Source: Adineta steineri
Lineage: Eukaryota > Rotifera > Eurotatoria > Adinetida > Adinetidae
Reading direction: 5' to 3'
DNA: 64,000 nt
Assembly: GCA_905250115.1 (NCBI GenBank)
Contig: CAJNOI010000011.1
Location: 1,230,146-1,294,145, forward strand
In this document: positions 35,301 to 47,604 of the stretch, in pieces
Numbering within the stretch: position 1 is the first letter of the stretch
How the letters are laid out: every line of letters begins with the position of its first letter
The notes under the pieces: model-generated
What the model was told of the DNA's origin: nothing
Seen by the model: the letters and a program-made list of their open reading frames with translations, nothing else
Database searches by the model: none
Made by a program: the position numbers and the translations under genes

Positions 35301-36126
35301 ATCGTGTCAACTGCTGACTTTATAGTTCCTTTTTTTTCTCTCTCCTCTTTCTTTGTTTTTTGTTCGCTCTTTTTCTTCTATGTCGACACCAACAAAAAAC
35401 TAATGTTGATGATGATGATGATATTTTTTTTTACGTCGTATTAAATCTAATGTTAGAAAAAGGTAATTTTCTTTGAGCTTTTTTCTATTCATTTTACATA
35501 TAATATCAATAATCCTGCAATTAATATGTTAGTTTATCATAATTAAATATAGAATAAGTTAATTGAAAATATCATATTTTTTAAAATTGAACAAGACAAT
35601 ATTTCATGATAGAAAATGAGATTTTTCTTGTTCGATCTATAAGAATATATTTAGTTATATGAATAGATAAATAAAGAGAGAAGGCGTATAGGATGGCAAG
35701 CACTTAAGTAGTTGCTATTTTCTTCTTGATAACAGCTTTTTTTTTCTAAAGAAACTTAAGTAGATCCTTTATCATCATATATATAGCTCTTATACATTTA
35801 GTATGTTGCATTTATTCATTCAAACATTAAATTGGCTTGTAACAATAAGCTTCTTTTTTATGCTCAAATTACATAGTAAATAAAAACATGAAATGTTTGC
35901 AGTCTATATATCTATCACGTACGTACTATCTTCATTTTATTAATAATCAATATGTCATGAAGAACGTATTCAAAAATAGTATATTTAAATATTCTATTAT
36001 TTGACTTTCTTTCAAAAAAAAGAAATAATGTCATACACAATATAATATTATGTTAGATTATATCAATTTTTAATCTACACTAAATTTGTTACTATATATA
36101 AATTATTTAAGTTTTAGATTAATATA
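32349..36126. other. Intergenic, 3.8 kb, no gene seen
   Basis: AT-rich with poly-T and poly-A tracts. A 64-codon Lys-rich frame (34015-34209) is not convincing. The 3' end has TTTTAG at 36112-36117, a splice acceptor 9 bases before the next start codon. Confidence 0.55.
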
Positions 36127-37615
36127 ATGAATACAACAGTTGATTTTGCACAAGATGATATGAATGGAAGTCTCAGTGATGATTGGGAAAATTATAAAGC
36201 TTATACAAGATTTTATTATATAACAGATGAAGTTTTTCTATATGCTAATCCAGTATTAGTTCTTATTGGTATATTTTTTGATTTTCTTTCTATTAAATTT
36301 AAAAATTAATTGATAAATTTGTTTTTGCTTTTAAATTCAAGGTATTCCAACACATGCATTATCAATGATAATATTTCTTCGTAAACGTATGCGTCGTTAT
36401 CCAGTATCTGTATTTATGGCTATGTTATCATTAACAAATATTCTTATTCTAGCTGGTCCAGTAACTATGCAATGGCTTAATCATAAAGTTTTTATTGGTT
36501 TTGTTGTAACTGGTTCACGTTTTTTATGTGCATTTCATGTTTATATTGATTTAGTTGGTTCATCAATTAATTCTTGGTTAATATTAATGATTGCTGTTGA
36601 ACGTTATTTATCCGTAACAAAACCATTTCTAATTCGAACAAGTTTTAATCGTCGACAAGCATGGATTATTGTATTTAGTGTAGCTTTAGTTGCACTTATA
36701 GCACCACTTGGTCTTGCTATAGTTGCATCGAAAGTTAATGGATGTCTTTTATTTTTTTCTCGAACATATCAAATAATTGGTTCAATACAAATCTTTTTTA
36801 TTTATGTTTTACCATCAATATTTATCTTAACATTAAGTATAATTACAGTACATAAATTACGAAATCGTATACGTGCAAGTGGTCCACGACGTATACATAT
36901 AAGTGTTATGTTAATAGGTGTTTCATTTTCATTTATAACATTTACAATGCCATATCAGATATGTTGGTATTGGTTATTTTCAACTGCAATTAGTCGTGCA
37001 GATATAAATTTAAAAGTTAATATAATTAATATTGGTTTACGTTATTTAGCTTTAACAATAAGAAATTTAAATTATACATTAAATTTTTTTCTTTATTCTT
37101 TAACATCAACTGTTTTTCTTAAAGAAGCATTTACAATAGCACATTGTAATTTTTTTCTTAATCAAAGATTTATTGAACGTAATCCAGCATTTAATGGTTT
37201 ACGTCGTTTTTTTACATTAGCTGATGAACAACGTGAACAACAACAAGTTAATGGCCTTATTAATCAAGATAATCCTGATAATGAAAATAATAATCATAAT
37301 TATCAAACATTTTCAAAACATTTAAATCAACAACTTTTACAAAATGATACTAAAACATTAAATAATGAATTTTTAAATGGACATTTAAATTCGAATACAA
37401 CGAAAACAAATGTATCAATTGATTTAAAACAATTAACAATAAAACCAAAACAAAAAAAATTAAAATGGAATTTAAAACCAATGAAACAACAAACATTATC
37501 ATCACATCATTTACATCTTAATGATGATGATCAACTACAACAATATTCATCACCATCATCAAATCATACATCAACAACAAATATATCTGAAATAAATAAT
37601 AAAATTCATGAATAA
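36127..37615 (+). CDS. Rhodopsin-like GPCR, probably peptide receptor type
   Basis: Two exons, 36127-36268 and 36342-37615; in frame, 471 residues. Short extracellular N-terminus with potential N-glycosylation sites (NTT, NGS), then seven membrane helices. The motif at the end of helix 3 is ERY (IAVERYLSVTKPF), and the helix 7 region is LNYTLNFFLYSLTS, a variant of NPxxY. A Cys before helix 3 (RFLCAFHVY) and one in the second loop (VNGCLLFF) can form the usual disulfide. The cytoplasmic tail is long, about 130 residues, and rich in Asn, Gln and Lys. The general layout fits neuropeptide receptors of invertebrates; no ligand is assigned. The intron interrupts helix 1. Confidence 0.82.
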
Positions 37616-40600
37616 AACTGTTATTTTATTTTATTGTAATGTGTATGTATATCTATATATCTATATATATTCATATCTTACAATTCTTTTTGTTCACATA
37701 TTTGACCTTGATACAAAAAAAAAGAAAATAAGAATTGCTTGTTGTCATTTCGACATATTTCACAGTCAAACATATAATGTTACAAACATTCTTAGTTCTT
37801 TTTTTTTCATGATGATCATTATTATCAATAATTGCATGAGCAATATTAACATATGTTATATTGAAAAGCTAGACATGCAAATAATCTTAATAGTACAAGG
37901 ACATAAATCATTAGAATAGTGTTAATAAATGTGCTAGCTTGAATCATTAGAGATTTGCAATAATTCATCATAGTGTTGAATAAAAACTTTTTTATAGTTA
38001 ATATTAAAAAAGATCGATAGGATACTAATTTCAAATGAAATTTGCTTTTTTTCTAATATATTCCTGTGAAAATTTTATAGTTTTAGTATATTTTCATGAA
38101 TAAATCTAAAGATAAAATATTATATGATAGAAATTCTAATACTATTAGAAAGAAAAAGAAAATTAAAAATTTTCTCTCTCTAAGTGCGGCATATAAAAAA
38201 GAAATGAGACGTATTAGTTCTCACTTTATGCATTCATTTATAAATTTTAATTTCTTTTATGACCAATTATTATTATTAATAATTTGCATGAACTCTTTCT
38301 TTCATATACATTCTTACTCTTGAATGATTCTCTTTATATATTTGTCTAACGTTTTATATTTTCTATTTCAATTATTTTTTCTTTTATCACAGGATTTATC
38401 TAAAAAAAATTATTTATAGAGTTTTATATTGAATAGCTTAAGTCAAAGCAACGTTAATACTGATATAATGAAAGAAAAACATGTCTAGAATGACGTTTGA
38501 AATTAATAAACATGTTAAAAATTAAATGCAACATATTGTTCTTTTCATATTTGAGAAAGATATCAGTTTATTATTAAAAATTAGAAGTATTTTTTCATTA
38601 AATTCAATAAAACTAGACAGTTCATCGGTAATATCTAACTCAATGATCAAGCTTATCAAATCTTCCGTTATATTATCTGCTAGAAAGTCATACAATATTA
38701 GAAGTTAATTTTTAATGTTTTTTTCTCTTAGGCTATTAACAACCGTTTGAATAAACAATTAAAATAAAAAGAGAGGAAGAACCATTATCATGTTTACCGG
38801 ATAAAACAATCAGAAAGAAAAAGCATACCTTTTATGAATTTTTTTTGTCTTCAAATAGATTCATTAAATAAGTGATTATTTGGCTTGAAGTTAAAAAAAA
38901 AGTACATTTAATATTTTTATTACAGAATTTTATATTAAATTAGAACGTAATATATAATATAGTTAATTTCGTCTTTGAATTCTTTCGAGGTTATATAGTA
39001 CGAAAGATTTTTATTTAATGTTTCTCTTGATTTCGTTCAGATACATAACATTTAGAATTATTGAATTTATTGTTATTTTGTGAGATACAAAAGAGATCTC
39101 TTAAAAATGACTTGATATTTAACAATCACAAAATAAGTGTATACATTGATGCAGAAAGATTAAAGAAATTTTAGATTTTTAATTATGTTTTCTTTTATAA
39201 TAGCAATAAAATCTTCGTTCATCTATATTAAACTTGGATTAACAAGTATCAACACAATCTAATATATCACCATGAATATTATATTTCGTATAAGAGTTAT
39301 CATCGAAGAATAAATAGCTATTATTATGGTCTGTCTTTGCCCTTATGTTAAGTTCATATTCGATATGATACTTTTCTATAATATTTGTTGTCTGTACGTT
39401 ATAAAACATAGGTTTCTTGCATTATCTGAAACATGATAGTTAACCAATACTATTTATTAATGATTAATTCATTTGTTTCAAAAAAAGAAGAAACAAATGT
39501 TCTCTTAATTATTAGTATCCTGTAACACTGATATCGAAATTCTACACATTTTAATCTGATATTATAAATTATTTTAATTCAAATTCCGTCTCATATGACA
39601 TCAATAAAAGATATCGAGTTATTCTAGTATTTCCAAATCTTTTCAAATGTTCTTGATTTTTTTACCATTTTACTTTGATAGAAGCATTGCAGATTTGACT
39701 AATACAGATCGCTTCTAATTCTCTTTTAGTCTTAATATTGTAGTTGATAAACATAGACAATGGGTGGAAAAATATGTTGAATAAAACTTTACAAGAATAT
39801 ACTATTACATTTTTAAATATACTTAGGTCTCTTTTAAATCAATGCCTTCTAGTCCACAGAACACTTGTATTAGTATTTGTCATGAGTACTTATAAAGTTT
39901 CAATATCCTTTTTTCATATACACACTTCAAGTTAAATGTCGAGATTCCTAATATTAATCAGTCATTTAAACAAAGGTTGAAAGAATACAGCTGTTTGACG
40001 CATACATCATAATACTCATTAAGATTCATGAGTATTCGTCTGAGTAATCAGAGTACCCATGTTAGAAACTTATAATAACAGCATAAAAATGTCCTTACGA
40101 GAGAAGAATGTCATATTGAAATTAGAGCATTCTGCCCTAGTGTATGTTTTTCTAATATTAATTCAAATTCCTAACATGTACGTACTCATATTACCTAGTT
40201 GAGTATTAATGAATCTTAATTAATAGTATGACTTTTTTCAATACATTTACAAAAATCATACCCATCATTTCACGGTTTGACGTTCATTAAATGACTGACT
40301 GATATTGATAATTTCGACATCTAATTCTAAGAATAAACATAAACTAAGCATCGTAAACTTTATAAACATTCATGCATATTCATTACCTTTAACTATCATA
40401 GATGCTTACAAAACGGATATATTCACTTGAGAAATAGGAAAATAATATAACAAGTACTTACTATGACATGATCTAGTTAATAGATAGACATAGAATTAGA
40501 TCGAAATAGGAAATGATATATAAGTTATAGTTTTAGCTAGTTATGTCAAAATCAAATAACAGAATATATTATACAGAGGTCACTAATAAACAGAAACTTT

Positions 40601-40709
40601 TACAATAGTATTTTAACCAATAAATATCTAGTCCTTATTTTACTGGTTACTCCATATATTTTTCAAGATCTTTTTCTTTAACGATAGTTTCGTTTAATCT
40701 TATTCCATT
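37616..40709. other. Intergenic, 3.1 kb, no gene seen
   Basis: AT-rich with stops in all frames; several 60-100 codon frames are hydrophobic or Lys-rich and look like chance. No repeat or RNA recognised. Confidence 0.55.
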
Positions 40710-41237
40710 ATGCCTAATTATCAATTATTATGTATTTTCAAGAATTTACCCAAAGTAAATATCTATTTATTTACCTTTGTTTTGTTTAATATTTAATAAT
40801 ATTTTAGCCCGAGCTTATGTCAGGAATAAAAGCCGCAGCAACATGTATCTTAGATAACAATGGTATTATAAAATCATTTGAAAATATTGGTTTACGTCGT
40901 CTTCCTATTCGTCTTTTTGGTAATGATATGCAAGTTTATCGTGAAGGACAGTATGTATAATAAAATAAAGTATTCTTTCAATTTCTTCATTTTGATTAGT
41001 TATGTTTTTATCAACTTCATTTCGGGTACAACAAAACTTTATGAAATAATGGGTGCACTTAAACGTGAAAGTGATATATTACGACGAGTTATGTCAAATG
41101 ATGATGAAGTTAATGAGAAACATGCTTGTCACTGTGACAAATATGGATATTTTGTAACGGATCTTGTTGATTATACAAAACCATTGACTGTTTGGAATAA
41201 GAAAATAACAGATCCATTGTATAAAAAGCGTTTGTAA
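40710..41237 (+). CDS. MRPS6: Mitochondrial ribosomal protein S6 (bS6m)
   Basis: Three exons: 40710-40754, 40808-40950, 41000-41237; in frame, 141 residues. Small-subunit mitoribosomal protein. The S6 fold is seen as MPNYQLLCIFKN, LDNNGIIKSFENIGLRRLP, QVYREGHYVFINF and LKRESDILRRVM. The order matches human MRPS6, where ENLG-R-LPYRI and the GGYFLVDF strand occupy the same positions. The C-terminal extension (HACHCDKYGYFVTDLVDYTK) carries three Cys/His residues close together. The start is the first ATG giving the canonical first strand. Confidence 0.88.
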
Positions 41238-41383
41238 AAGTTTTTTTTTTGTATTTTGTTAAAGGTAGTTAAATAAAAAACTAATCTCTCCCGTTCTACA
41301 TTAAATATTTGTGTTATTACACAACCATGAGTCATTGAACAAAACAGAACAATAAATAGCGTAGTTATTTCACATATATATTG

Positions 41384-42267
41384 ATGATAATGAGTTCGTT
41401 AAATATCGAAAAGCATGATGTACTATTACCAAATCCTGAAGATCATGGAAAATTAGCTTTTGTATTATACAATGTATTTACACCTGAGGAATGTTTACAA
41501 TGGATTGAACTATCAGAAAAACGTGGCTATACTCCAGCTTTAGTAAATTATGGTACGCATCAAGCTTTAGATACAAATTTTCGTAATAATGATCGATGTA
41601 TGATTGATGATGTTAATATGGCACAAATGTTATTCGAACGAATTAAATCATATTTACCAAATAAATGGAAAACTCATCAATTAGTTGGACTCAATGAACG
41701 TCTTCGTTTTCTTCGTTATGATCCAGGACAAGCATTTAAAGCACATTATGGTAAGAAAAATTTTATTATTATTATTTTGTTTTTAAGTAATTTTTCTTGT
41801 TATAGATGGTACATATTGTCGTGATGATGGATCTGAAATAAGTTATATTGTAAGTCTCGCATAGGAATGGCACTTTATCTTTACTTTATTCGGTAAAGTA
41901 AAGTTCAGATGTTTTACCAAAAACGTAAAATCAACAGAAATTAATAGAACGTGATATCTCGACTATTTTTCTATTTTACTTTACTTTTTCAAAGTAAAAT
42001 AAAGATAAAGTGTCACTCCTAGTCTCGGAAATTTAGTTTTTCATCGATTTTATTTTGATTTTCTAGACAATACAACTTTATTTGAATGAAGGCTTCAAAG
42101 GTGGAGAAACAACATTTGTTAGTCATCGAGATTCAAATAAAAATGTACCATGTATACCACGTACAGGAATGGTACTTATATTCGAACATCATTTACTTCA
42201 TGAAGGTTCAGCATTAAAAAAAGGTCGAAAGTATACAGTTCGTACAGATGTTATGTATCGACCTTGA
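41384..42267 (+). CDS. 2-oxoglutarate/Fe(II) dioxygenase, prolyl-4-hydroxylase-like
   Basis: Three exons: 41384-41750, 41806-41849, 42067-42267; in frame, 203 residues. The start could also be the in-frame ATG six bases later. The iron-binding HxD is HYDG (formed across the first splice junction), and the distal His is within FEHHLLHEG. The 2OG-binding Arg is in YTVRTDVMY, and the LNEGFKGGETTF strand is typical. This fits the compact Fe2OG domain related to P4H alpha subunits. No signal peptide is seen, so the enzyme is probably intracellular. The substrate is unknown. The last intron (41850-42066) is enlarged by a hairpin MITE-like insertion. It lies 146 bp downstream of MRPS6 on the same strand. 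Confidence 0.85.
41859..42020. mobile_element. Hairpin MITE-like element in the dioxygenase intron
   Basis: Two arms of about 40 bp form an imperfect inverted repeat. The left arm (41863-41903) starts AGGAATGGCACTTTATCTTT; the right arm (about 41980-42020), read on the other strand, starts AGGAGTGACACTTTATCTTT. The loop is about 75 bp. AGTCTCG lies just outside both ends (41852-41858 and 42021-42027), a likely target-site duplication; the left copy overlaps the intron's donor context. No coding capacity. It differs in sequence from the element in the GRAM gene. Confidence 0.7.
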
Positions 42268-42713
42268 AAGTCTACCACAAATTCTCATAGACATCAATTA
42301 GTCTTTTAATATTTTCTTATACATATATTTTAATATTCAAAATATTCTGTTACTCATTAAATAATTATATCTCATTACATATAACTACGAAAATTAAACT
42401 ACAAACGATTGAATTCTTTCAAAAACAATTCGATTAAAGATATATATAAGAAATCAATATTGTTTATATGATTAAGATAATTATCATACCATAGGTCAGT
42501 TTCTTGCAGGCAAAAGTGTGACTATTTTCTAAACTCATATAGCAAAAAGATTTTTTTTCAAAGTACTAGAATAAAAAATCGATCAATAATACAAAAATGC
42601 AATAGAGATTAAAAACTACATTGTTATCAGAAAACACTATTATTTGTCTTTTGATGACTTGTTTGAAGTATCATACTATCACCATGATCGTTGTATGAAA
42701 TAAAAAGCAAAAA
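42268..42713. other. Intergenic, no gene seen
   Basis: AT-rich 3' flank of the dioxygenase gene and downstream flank of the 5S rRNA gene. The run AAAAA just left of the 5S gene gives TTTTT on the minus strand, a Pol III terminator. Confidence 0.5.
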
Positions 42714-42831
42714 GCTTACGACACTCGGTATTCCCAGGCGGTCACCCATCCAAGTACTAACCGAGCCCGACGTTGCTTAACTTCAGTGATCGGACGAGAA
42801 CTGGTGTATTCAACGTGGTATGGCCGTAAGC
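42714..42831 (-). rRNA. 5S ribosomal RNA
   Basis: 118-base match to the eukaryotic 5S consensus on the minus strand. It begins GCTTACGGCCATACCACG and ends GTCGTAAGC, so the 5' and 3' ends pair to form helix I. The internal Pol III control region is intact (AGTTAAGCAACGTCGGGC, then GGATGGGTGACCGCCTGGGA). A TTTTT terminator follows directly. It is a single dispersed copy here, not an array. Confidence 0.97.
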
Positions 42832-44131
42832 GAATTTTGTTAGCTTGCACTTCATCCAGAATAATTAGTTGCAATGATAATTTCTGACTTTCATTAGAAT
42901 ATATGATATAACATTGGAAGTTTTGATATTTGTTGAGAAAACCCGATGTATAAATTGTGTCATTCGTTATATTCGTGCATTTTGAATATAACTGATCGTC
43001 ATATATTTTTCAGAGACATGAAGCAGTATGAAAAACAAATACACTAATTGATTGAAAAAATCATTGACCATTTCACCATAAAAAGTTTATTTATCATTAC
43101 AAATCAGACATCCATACTTATTTTCTTGTGCTTCAATATTATTATGTTGAAATTTAATATATTTTCTCACTAGCAAGAAAATCACTTCAACTGTTTAAAC
43201 AGTTAAAGATCTTAAGGATTCGTATTATTAAGTCTTTTTTGTGTGTAAAAGATCCGATGAATGTAGCTTTAGATCAATATTCAATGAGACAATTTTCTTG
43301 AAGATTTACAGAGTTATAGGAAAAAAGTTATGTGTGGTGCCACAAGTTTCTGTTATATTTTTAGAGCTTATTGGAGTCTACATTTCGCCCAAAGATAGTA
43401 TCTAGATTGCATAAACCATACGAAGATTTTCTTGTAACTAGAAATATATATTAATAATTATTAACAATAGCCAACTTCATCTATTATCGTTTAATCAAGA
43501 AAATCACGAAAGAATTAAGTATATAGACCAAATAAAAAACTCTTTGTCGGAATAGAGTGACATCTACTTTATGTGTCTTACGAGAGGCCCATCACGAATT
43601 CTTATTCTATATTCATGGCATATAAATCTGCGCAATATATGTTTATCTTTACATTTTCAGTATGAATCTAGTCATCTTGACTCGTTAGGAATGACTCATG
43701 ATATTTCTTCAAGAGGTCATTATTATCAGCTGTAATTCTGATTCGTTCATTCACTCTTTGTTTTTGACGAACGTCTGTCCATATTAATAGTCGGTCGTCA
43801 GTCATGTGATGTGACTTTATTCTATATGCATGCGCATGTCCTTTCTTCCATATATCACCCTCCCCTCCTTGCGTTCTAATCCGACGACGTATTCATTGTT
43901 CGTTCTTTCGTCAGTAAGCAAGTACGTATATAGGTGGTAGGTAGCAAGAAAAAATATTTCACAACTCAACAGTCAGCAGACAAGCTAATAGAATAGAAAA
44001 AGAAAATATTGTTTTCTTTTGCTAAGTCATTTGATCATTCTGATTCATCACATGACCCTTTTTTTTTAGATTACTTGTTTCTAGCTTTCAAAGTGTTTAT
44101 TAATAAATTATTTGATAATCAATTTTAAAAA
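42832..44131. promoter_or_regulatory. Intergenic and upstream region of the Atg8 gene, with two M-box motifs
   Basis: 1.3 kb with no ORF of note. The palindrome-like MiT/TFE core TCATGTGA occurs at 43802-43809, and its reverse complement TCACATGA at 44048-44055, both within about 330 bp of the Atg8 start codon. The last 300 bp are less AT-rich than the surroundings. A TTTTTTTTAG acceptor-like tract near 44070 may end a 5' UTR intron. Confidence 0.4.
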
Positions 44132-44652
<521 letters not shown>

Positions 44653-45083
44653 ATACATTCAACAATCAAATTAAACATTGATATTTGCTAATTTCTAGAA
44701 ATTTATTATTGTACATTTTCTTTTCCTCTGATTTTTCCTTGTATGTGTGTGTGTAAGCTTATTTAAACCATCATGTGAAAGTGGGATAATATTGTTAACA
44801 AGTGTCTAAAGTGTATTTATCAATGTAAAGAGAAGCATTTTTTTGTCGCTGATTTCTAGATCATGTAATATATATAACACCTCTTTCTTTCTCTTATAAA
44901 AAAAACAAATATTGTAGTTTTTAAAGAGTCATATGATGAATTTTCAATGACGGACAACGGATTTAATGGTAGTTGAAAATGATGCATATATTTACAAAAC
45001 TGAAGTAGTCTAACTAGCCAGTGTATTTCGTAAAAAGTTGTTGCAATATTATCATGCTTTACGATTCGATCTAAGTGGTTTCG

Positions 45084-45136
45084 CGATATTTCCGTACGCC
45101 CTCACTATCACTCAGACACACTGCGCGGAAATATCG
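45084..45136. repeat. Short inverted repeat (hairpin)
   Basis: CGATATTTCCG at 45084-45094 is matched by CGGAAATATCG at 45126-45136 around a 31-base loop that is GC-richer than the surroundings. Weaker symmetry extends outward on both sides. It could be a small element remnant; no direct repeat is evident. Confidence 0.5.
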
Positions 45137-45428
45137 TGTCACAGATTTAAGTATCACCTGTACACGTTTTAGAACTATTTTTCTAGAAGAATCGAATAAG
45201 TGCTTCACATGTTCTAGATTTTTCTTTTAAGTTTGCCTTGATGATTCATACATGACTTCATATCACAAACATTGTTGATAAGGTTGTTGTAAGATTTAAG
45301 TTACACTGAATGTGCTTCGAAAAAATTTCAGTGTATTTTTCAGACTCATGAAATAATAACTGATGCAATAGTTCTATTAGAAAAGTACTTTATTTTTTCT
45401 TTTGAATTTACGATAAAAATTTTTAATG

Positions 45429-45836
45429 TTATTTTCTACTAATCAATGCTATTGATCGAATATGTACAAATGGTTTTATTTGTTGTTGAAGAAGAAAATA
45501 ACATTGTTTTTCATAAAACCAAACGAGAATTTTATAAAGAAGCCTAAGATAATAAAAAATATATAAACATTTTAATATAAAGAATAGAATTGGAAGATGT
45601 AGATTAATTTTGTACTGATAACATTCTTGTTCTTTTCTCTTCATCAATGAGAAGTTAAAGAGAAACATTAAAACTTTCTCATATTGTTCAAATAAAAACG
45701 ATCGAATAGATGATAATGATTGTTCATTATTGCATTGTTGAATTGTCAGATATACAATCGGTTCATCAGCATATTTCCATAAATATTCAAGATAATGAAT
45801 CATAAACATGAATATACACAAAAATAATTTAATCAT
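45429..45836 (-). CDS. Hypothetical hydrophobic protein
   Basis: Single-exon frame of 135 residues starting with a signal-like hydrophobic stretch (MIKLFLCIFMFMIHYLEYLW). A charged middle follows, then a second hydrophobic segment (LPILFFILKCLYIFYYLRLL). Not recognised. The length is more than I expect by chance at this AT content, but AT-rich sequence readily makes hydrophobic frames, so the call is weak. Confidence 0.3.
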   Translation of the reverse strand: MIKLFLCIFMFMIHYLEYLWKYADEPIVYLTIQQCNNEQSLSSIRSFLFEQYEKVLMFLFNFSLMKRKEQECYQYKINLHLPILFFILKCLYIFYYLRLLYKILVWFYEKQCYFLLQQQIKPFVHIRSIALISRK

Positions 45837-46428
45837 ACTTAGATATGACTAAATTTTATGTTACCATAGTATCCTTTTTCTTTTCTTCGTAAAAGATTCT
45901 TACAATGATGAGATTTTACAAACTATAGTCACATGCAAATATATAATAAGAATCTATTTTAAACGTCAAAGATTAATTTCTCCATAAAAGATATTTGTTG
46001 TAACTTCGACTTTTAAGACATTCTAAAAATCGCTAGATTCTTCATAACAGAATTCTATAGTAATATTTAGAAAAATATTCCTTCGTACTAATCATATATT
46101 CGATTGTTCTTATTTCAATGAGATATAAATCTAATAAAGTAGACTTGCATTTTTTATCAAACAATATAACTTTGATTGTAAATATTCTCGATGAAACTAA
46201 TAATCTGATCTTCAACGAAATATCAATAAGATAAATTGAAGAACTTATTATATTATAGATTTTGAATTATTCTTTTTGCACGGGTAAAAATCGTAAATCT
46301 CGAGAGATAAACTACTGCTAATATCATTGTTTAGTATTTATTTAATGAATTAATTCAAAAAATAGATTAAATTGTAACAAGAAAAAAAAATCATTCCGTT
46401 TAAAATGAAGAAAAAAAGAAATGATGTT

Positions 46429-47604
46429 TTATTCAAATTGTTTACGCAATTCATCAGCATGATCTTGTTTTAAACCAATATATAATTCCACTTCATTTGT
46501 TTCTGTTGGTAAAATTAAAATTAAACCATCCCATTCACCAGGTGGTAGTGCAACACGTCGTGGTGTACCTTGTCCAAAATCAACTTGATATAAAGGAAAA
46601 GAAGACCAATTTGTAAAAGCTAAATCTTTACCTAAAAAAGCATGAAAACCATGATAAACAGTTGATGAAGCTTGTTCAAGCCAAGTAAGTCCTGATGTCA
46701 TATAATCTTTAGTCATTCGCTGTTTTTTCTCAGCATTAATTTGATTTGCTAATTCATCAACAGATTTATTAAGTAAATCAATCATTTTGAATTGAAAACA
46801 AACAAAAAAATTACAATTACCAAAATAATTTAAACCAATTCCTAATTCATTTCGACCATTACTCGCCATACCTACAGTAACTGTTTCATTTGATGGTATT
46901 TGACGTATTCGACTTATTACTTGAGTTAACCAAGCAACAAGAACATCGTTAAATGAAAGATTCATTGAAGTAATTTTTAATTTATTAAATAGCTCTTGTT
47001 TAGTGTATCTTTTAACTAATACCTCCATTGATGGCATTTCTTTAATATAAAAAACAAATGGTGTTAATGTATATTCGATATGTTCATAACGAATTTCAGT
47101 TCCTGGTTTTAATAAAGATCGATCATAATTGAATGGCGTTACTTTAGAATGATCTCGATGACATATCCATTTAGAAAATTGATCGATTAATGTAAAAAAT
47201 CCATATCCATCGGTAAAATGGTGATGAATACCAAATGCTAGTAATGTTCCATCATGAACATTTACTTGATGAAGAAAAAATAGAGGTGAAGTATCTGTTG
47301 GCATATGTGAATATGGGAATACATCAAGTTCTTGATAACTACAATTAATATAATGAGAAATTGATATATCGGATTTTTCAGTTCGACTAAATATTTTATT
47401 TGAATCTGCTATTGGTTCTTTCAATTGACCATAATCCGGCTTCTTATCGTCATAAATAATTTGCCAAAATGCAGTTGGACAATGTTGTTTAAGAAATTCA
47501 ATCAACGGTTTTTCTAAATCATCAATTTTATAATCGTATATCCAGACAACTCGTGTGTAACATTTTGGCATTACTACATCATTCAATGACAGATCTTGTA
47601 GCAT
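46429..47604 (-). CDS. BAHD-type (HxxxD) acyltransferase, intronless
   Basis: Single open frame of 391 residues. The catalytic HxxxD motif is HHHFTDG (about residue 127), and the structural DFGWG-type motif is present as VDFGQGTPRR near residue 351. These two motifs in this order define the CoA-dependent acyltransferase superfamily with BAHD members of plants and fungi. Other typical features are the segment SFNDVLVAWLTQVISRIRQ and the N-terminal start on a short beta strand. The product would be an ester or amide of an unknown acceptor. The lack of introns, against 2-10 exons in most neighbours, and the rarity of this family in animals suggest horizontal gain. Function not assignable. Confidence 0.85.
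   Translation of the reverse strand: MLQDLSLNDVVMPKCYTRVVWIYDYKIDDLEKPLIEFLKQHCPTAFWQIIYDDKKPDYGQLKEPIADSNKIFSRTEKSDISISHYINCSYQELDVFPYSHMPTDTSPLFFLHQVNVHDGTLLAFGIHHHFTDGYGFFTLIDQFSKWICHRDHSKVTPFNYDRSLLKPGTEIRYEHIEYTLTPFVFYIKEMPSMEVLVKRYTKQELFNKLKITSMNLSFNDVLVAWLTQVISRIRQIPSNETVTVGMASNGRNELGIGLNYFGNCNFFVCFQFKMIDLLNKSVDELANQINAEKKQRMTKDYMTSGLTWLEQASSTVYHGFHAFLGKDLAFTNWSSFPLYQVDFGQGTPRRVALPPGEWDGLILILPTETNEVELYIGLKQDHADELRKQFE

Larger units (their letters stand above)
44653..46428. other. Intergenic, with a GC-richer hairpin
   Basis: AT-rich, with an inverted repeat at about 45084-45136 and one possible minus-strand ORF (45429-45836), both listed separately. Confidence 0.5.
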
